Assembly: GCA_900314495.1 (NCBI GenBank)
Contig: OMVJ01000016.1
Location: forward strand, 1 to 64,000
Source: an uncultured Olsenella sp.
GTDB taxonomy: Bacteria > Actinomycetota > Coriobacteriia > Coriobacteriales > Atopobiaceae
Reading direction: 5' to 3'
Length of the DNA: 64,000 bases
Shown here: positions 63,101 to 64,000 of the stretch, piece after piece
How positions within the stretch are numbered: the first letter of the stretch is position 1
How the letters are laid out: each line of letters opens with the position of its first letter
Position numbers and translations under genes: made by a program
Notes under the pieces: model-generated
What the model was told of the DNA's origin: nothing
What the model saw: only the letters and a program-made list of their open reading frames with translations
Database searches by the model: none

Positions 63101-64000
63101 CTTGACCTCATTCAGCTTCAGTCCTTTGGCTGCGGCCTGGACGCCCTGACCACCGACGAGGTGCAGGAGATTCTGGAGAAGTCCGGCAAGATCTACACCG
63201 TGCTGAAGATTGACGAGGTCTCCAACCTGGGTGCCGCGCGCATTCGCGTGCGCTCGCTCATGGCGGCCCTGAAGGAGGAGCGCGCGGAGCTGGAGCGCGA
63301 GGCTGCGGCCGGCCTGGTGACCGAGGTGGCGCCGGAGCGCGTGCACCTGGCCGACGGCTCGCTGGAGCACGCGCGTCACACGGACCTGGCGCGCCGCACG
63401 CCCGTGTACCGCAAGGCCCAGAGCGCCGCCTTCAAGAAGGTGCGCTACACCAAGCAGATGCAGGACGAGGGCTACACCATCCTGGCGCCGCAGATGAGCC
63501 CCGTCCACTTTGAGCTGGTGGAGCCCCTGCTTCGGTCCGCGGGCTACAACGTGGTGCTGCTACCGGCCGTGGACCACAAGGCCGTGGACACGGGCCTGAA
63601 GTACGTGAACAACGACATCTGCTACCCCTCCATCCTGGTCACGGGCCAGCTCATGGAGGCCGTCCTCAGCGGCAAGTACGACCTTTCGCGCACGGCCGTG
63701 CTCATCAGCCAGACGGGCGGCGGCTGCCGCGCAACCAACTACATCGCCCTCATCCGCAAGGCGCTCAAGGACTCCGGCCACGGCGACATCCCCGTGATCT
63801 CGCTCTCCGCCGCCATGGGCCTGGACGAGGACAACCCCGGCTTCAAGCCGCTGGCCAACCCCAGCCTGCTGGTCAAGGCCGTGTGGGCTCTGCTGTACGG
63901 CGACATCATGATGAAGTGCCTGTACCGCACCCGTCCCTACGAGGCCGTGCCCGGCTCGGCCGACAAGCTGCATGACACCTTCATGGCGCGCGCCAGGGTG
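60176..64000 (+). CDS. Acyl-CoA dehydratase activase-like protein, 3' end outside window
   Basis: At least 1,275 residues and still open at the edge. Two BadF/HgdC-type ATPase domains: GIDVGSTTVKLAV near residue 44 and GLDAGSTTMKAAVV near 359. The second also has the Fe-S motif CSSGCGSF (about 481). A Cys cluster (CGRCSNNC) near 641 and a large DUF2229/HgdB-like part follow, with PSESVCYPAKLSHGH and the FGCGLDALTTDE stretch. The long form is annotated as activator of 2-hydroxyacyl-CoA dehydratase, whose real substrate is not fixed. Oxygen-sensitive, ATP-driven electron transfer is expected. Coupled to TetR by eight bases. Confidence 0.88.
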   Translation, partial: MTNNVTSPAAQKAARHALKLKQNGAELSPAERADFSHAHLRLGIDVGSTTVKLAVIDDNDNLVYANYERHHTDVKATAREVFVKAQKVLGNAQMRVSITGSGGMLLAQWLDVEFVQEVIASKRAVETLIPQTDVAIELGGEDAKIIYFDNGIEQRMNGTCAGGTGAFIDQMASLMETDASGLNELAKDAQHIYPIASRCGVFAKSDVQPLLNEGAARADVAASIFQAVANQTISGLACGHPIRGYVAFLGGPLQYLSELRHRFYVSLKLDEEHRVIPQNAHLFVATGAALAGESQKYVTFADVISQLDGLGDTQGSEVARLDPLFATEADYQEFKTRHDAQVVPKGTLDGYHGRVFIGLDAGSTTMKAAVVGEDGELLYTWYDNNNGDVLGTARKIMDDIYDHLPADCTIGHVTTTGYGEGILIEALQADSGEIETVAHLRGAKAFVPDVNFILDIGGQDMKCLQVKNGIIEHISLNEACSSGCGSFVANFADSMGMTVQEFAQAAVRGEHPVDLGSRCTVFMNSRVKQAQKEGATIGDVAAGLSYSVIKNALFKVIKLRDYDQIGQYVVVQGGTFMSDATLRAFELLTGRQVIRPDIAGTMGAYGAALLARDRAGKDGTSTILSRDAIDNLQVKHTNAHCGRCSNNCLLTINSFGNGRRFITGNRCEKGSGKPAKEQSKAPNLFEFKNKLLFDRESLPAESAPRGTVGIPRALNMYENYPFWHTFFTKLGFSVVLSDKTTRKTYEAGTESMPSESVCYPAKLSHGHIMNLLKKDTDFIWMPCVRWERQEDDGATNHYNCPIVMSYPQALGLNIDELAAPNVEYLDPFVPYDKKDDLKKRLFQILQTQRKADAEAGHGRFTGPDLTRREVDEAVNAAWAEDQAFKQAMHQAGDDALRWIEQNDAHGIVLAGRPYHNDGEINHAIPEMLHGFGFAVLTEDSVAHKMEPERPIRVVDQWMYHSRLYRAARFVATRNDLDLIQLQSFGCGLDALTTDEVQEILEKSGKIYTVLKIDEVSNLGAARIRVRSLMAALKEERAELEREAAAGLVTEVAPERVHLADGSLEHARHTDLARRTPVYRKAQSAAFKKVRYTKQMQDEGYTILAPQMSPVHFELVEPLLRSAGYNVVLLPAVDHKAVDTGLKYVNNDICYPSILVTGQLMEAVLSGKYDLSRTAVLISQTGGGCRATNYIALIRKALKDSGHGDIPVISLSAAMGLDEDNPGFKPLANPSLLVKAVWALLYGDIMMKCLYRTRPYEAVPGSADKLHDTFMARARV

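Noticed and set aside
1-64000. tRNA, rRNA or complete transposase genes
   Set aside because: No cloverleaf with CCA-type acceptor, no rRNA sequence and no transposase or integrase frame was seen; repeats here are non-autonomous.

Overview
The window is GC-rich, gene-dense DNA that looks like a Coriobacteriia chromosome (Olsenella/Atopobium-like). This is an inference from several features together: strong Shine-Dalgarno sites with frequent GTG/TTG starts, a cell-wall-anchored protein with a VPQTG sorting signal, a single-chain clostridial-type PurL/PurQ, a fused EcfA-EcfA ATPase, a phosphoketolase, many PTS genes and abundant REP-like palindromes. There are no rRNA, tRNA, CRISPR or transposase genes.

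Region by region. 1-3.7 kb: a surface protein cut by the window edge, a NADAR-domain protein, a possible small membrane peptide, and a HipB-like antitoxin whose hipA partner is cut to 14 codons by a REP element. 3.8-10.3 kb: a carbohydrate block with two Gfo/Idh/MocA dehydrogenases, an RpiR regulator, a PTS EIIBC and a GltD-like flavoprotein. 10.5-15.7 kb: a DUF3800 protein behind a hairpin leader, a MazG-like hydrolase, a broken ECF sigma/anti-sigma pair, an MBL-fold hydrolase and a U32 peptidase-family protein. 15.7-18.5 kb: a TrpXYZ-like ABC transporter. 19.5-28.1 kb: a split cassette of a Lhr/BrxHI-like helicase, a BrxD-like (DUF2791) ATPase and a TerB_N/TerB_C protein. A divergent acyltransferase gene sits inside it, and a LexA-type box lies in the shared promoter region. 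This is the best candidate for an unusual genome-defence or DNA-processing system. 28.3-35.8 kb: purL and a complete riboflavin ECF transporter operon under an FMN riboswitch. 36-40 kb: a HAD phosphatase, murB, a BrkB/YihY membrane protein and an orphan galactose-type binding protein. 40.5-45.4 kb: phosphoketolase flanked by long inverted repeats, then an orphan protein with a JetD/DUF2220-like Toprim end. 45.5-51.4 kb: a cellobiose-type PTS operon (EIIB, EIIC, EIIA, GH1 glucosidase) divergent from its LicR-type activator, with three phased operator-like palindromes between them. 51.6-64 kb: a RelB-like/MazF-like toxin-antitoxin pair, a doubly broken beta-lactamase-fold pseudogene, a UPF0210 protein, galM, an acyl-CoA synthetase, and a TetR regulator overlapping a very large acyl-CoA dehydratase activase-like gene that leaves the window.

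Two threads run through the window. Metabolically, sugars enter by PTS or as binding-protein ligands and are fermented, with phosphoketolase giving acetyl phosphate. Structurally, intergenic space is filled with palindromic elements. One group is a TGACAAAAGG / TGAGACAGGG REP-like family whose leading TGA is the actual stop codon of four genes. The other is a set of paired palindromes of about 95-125 bp.
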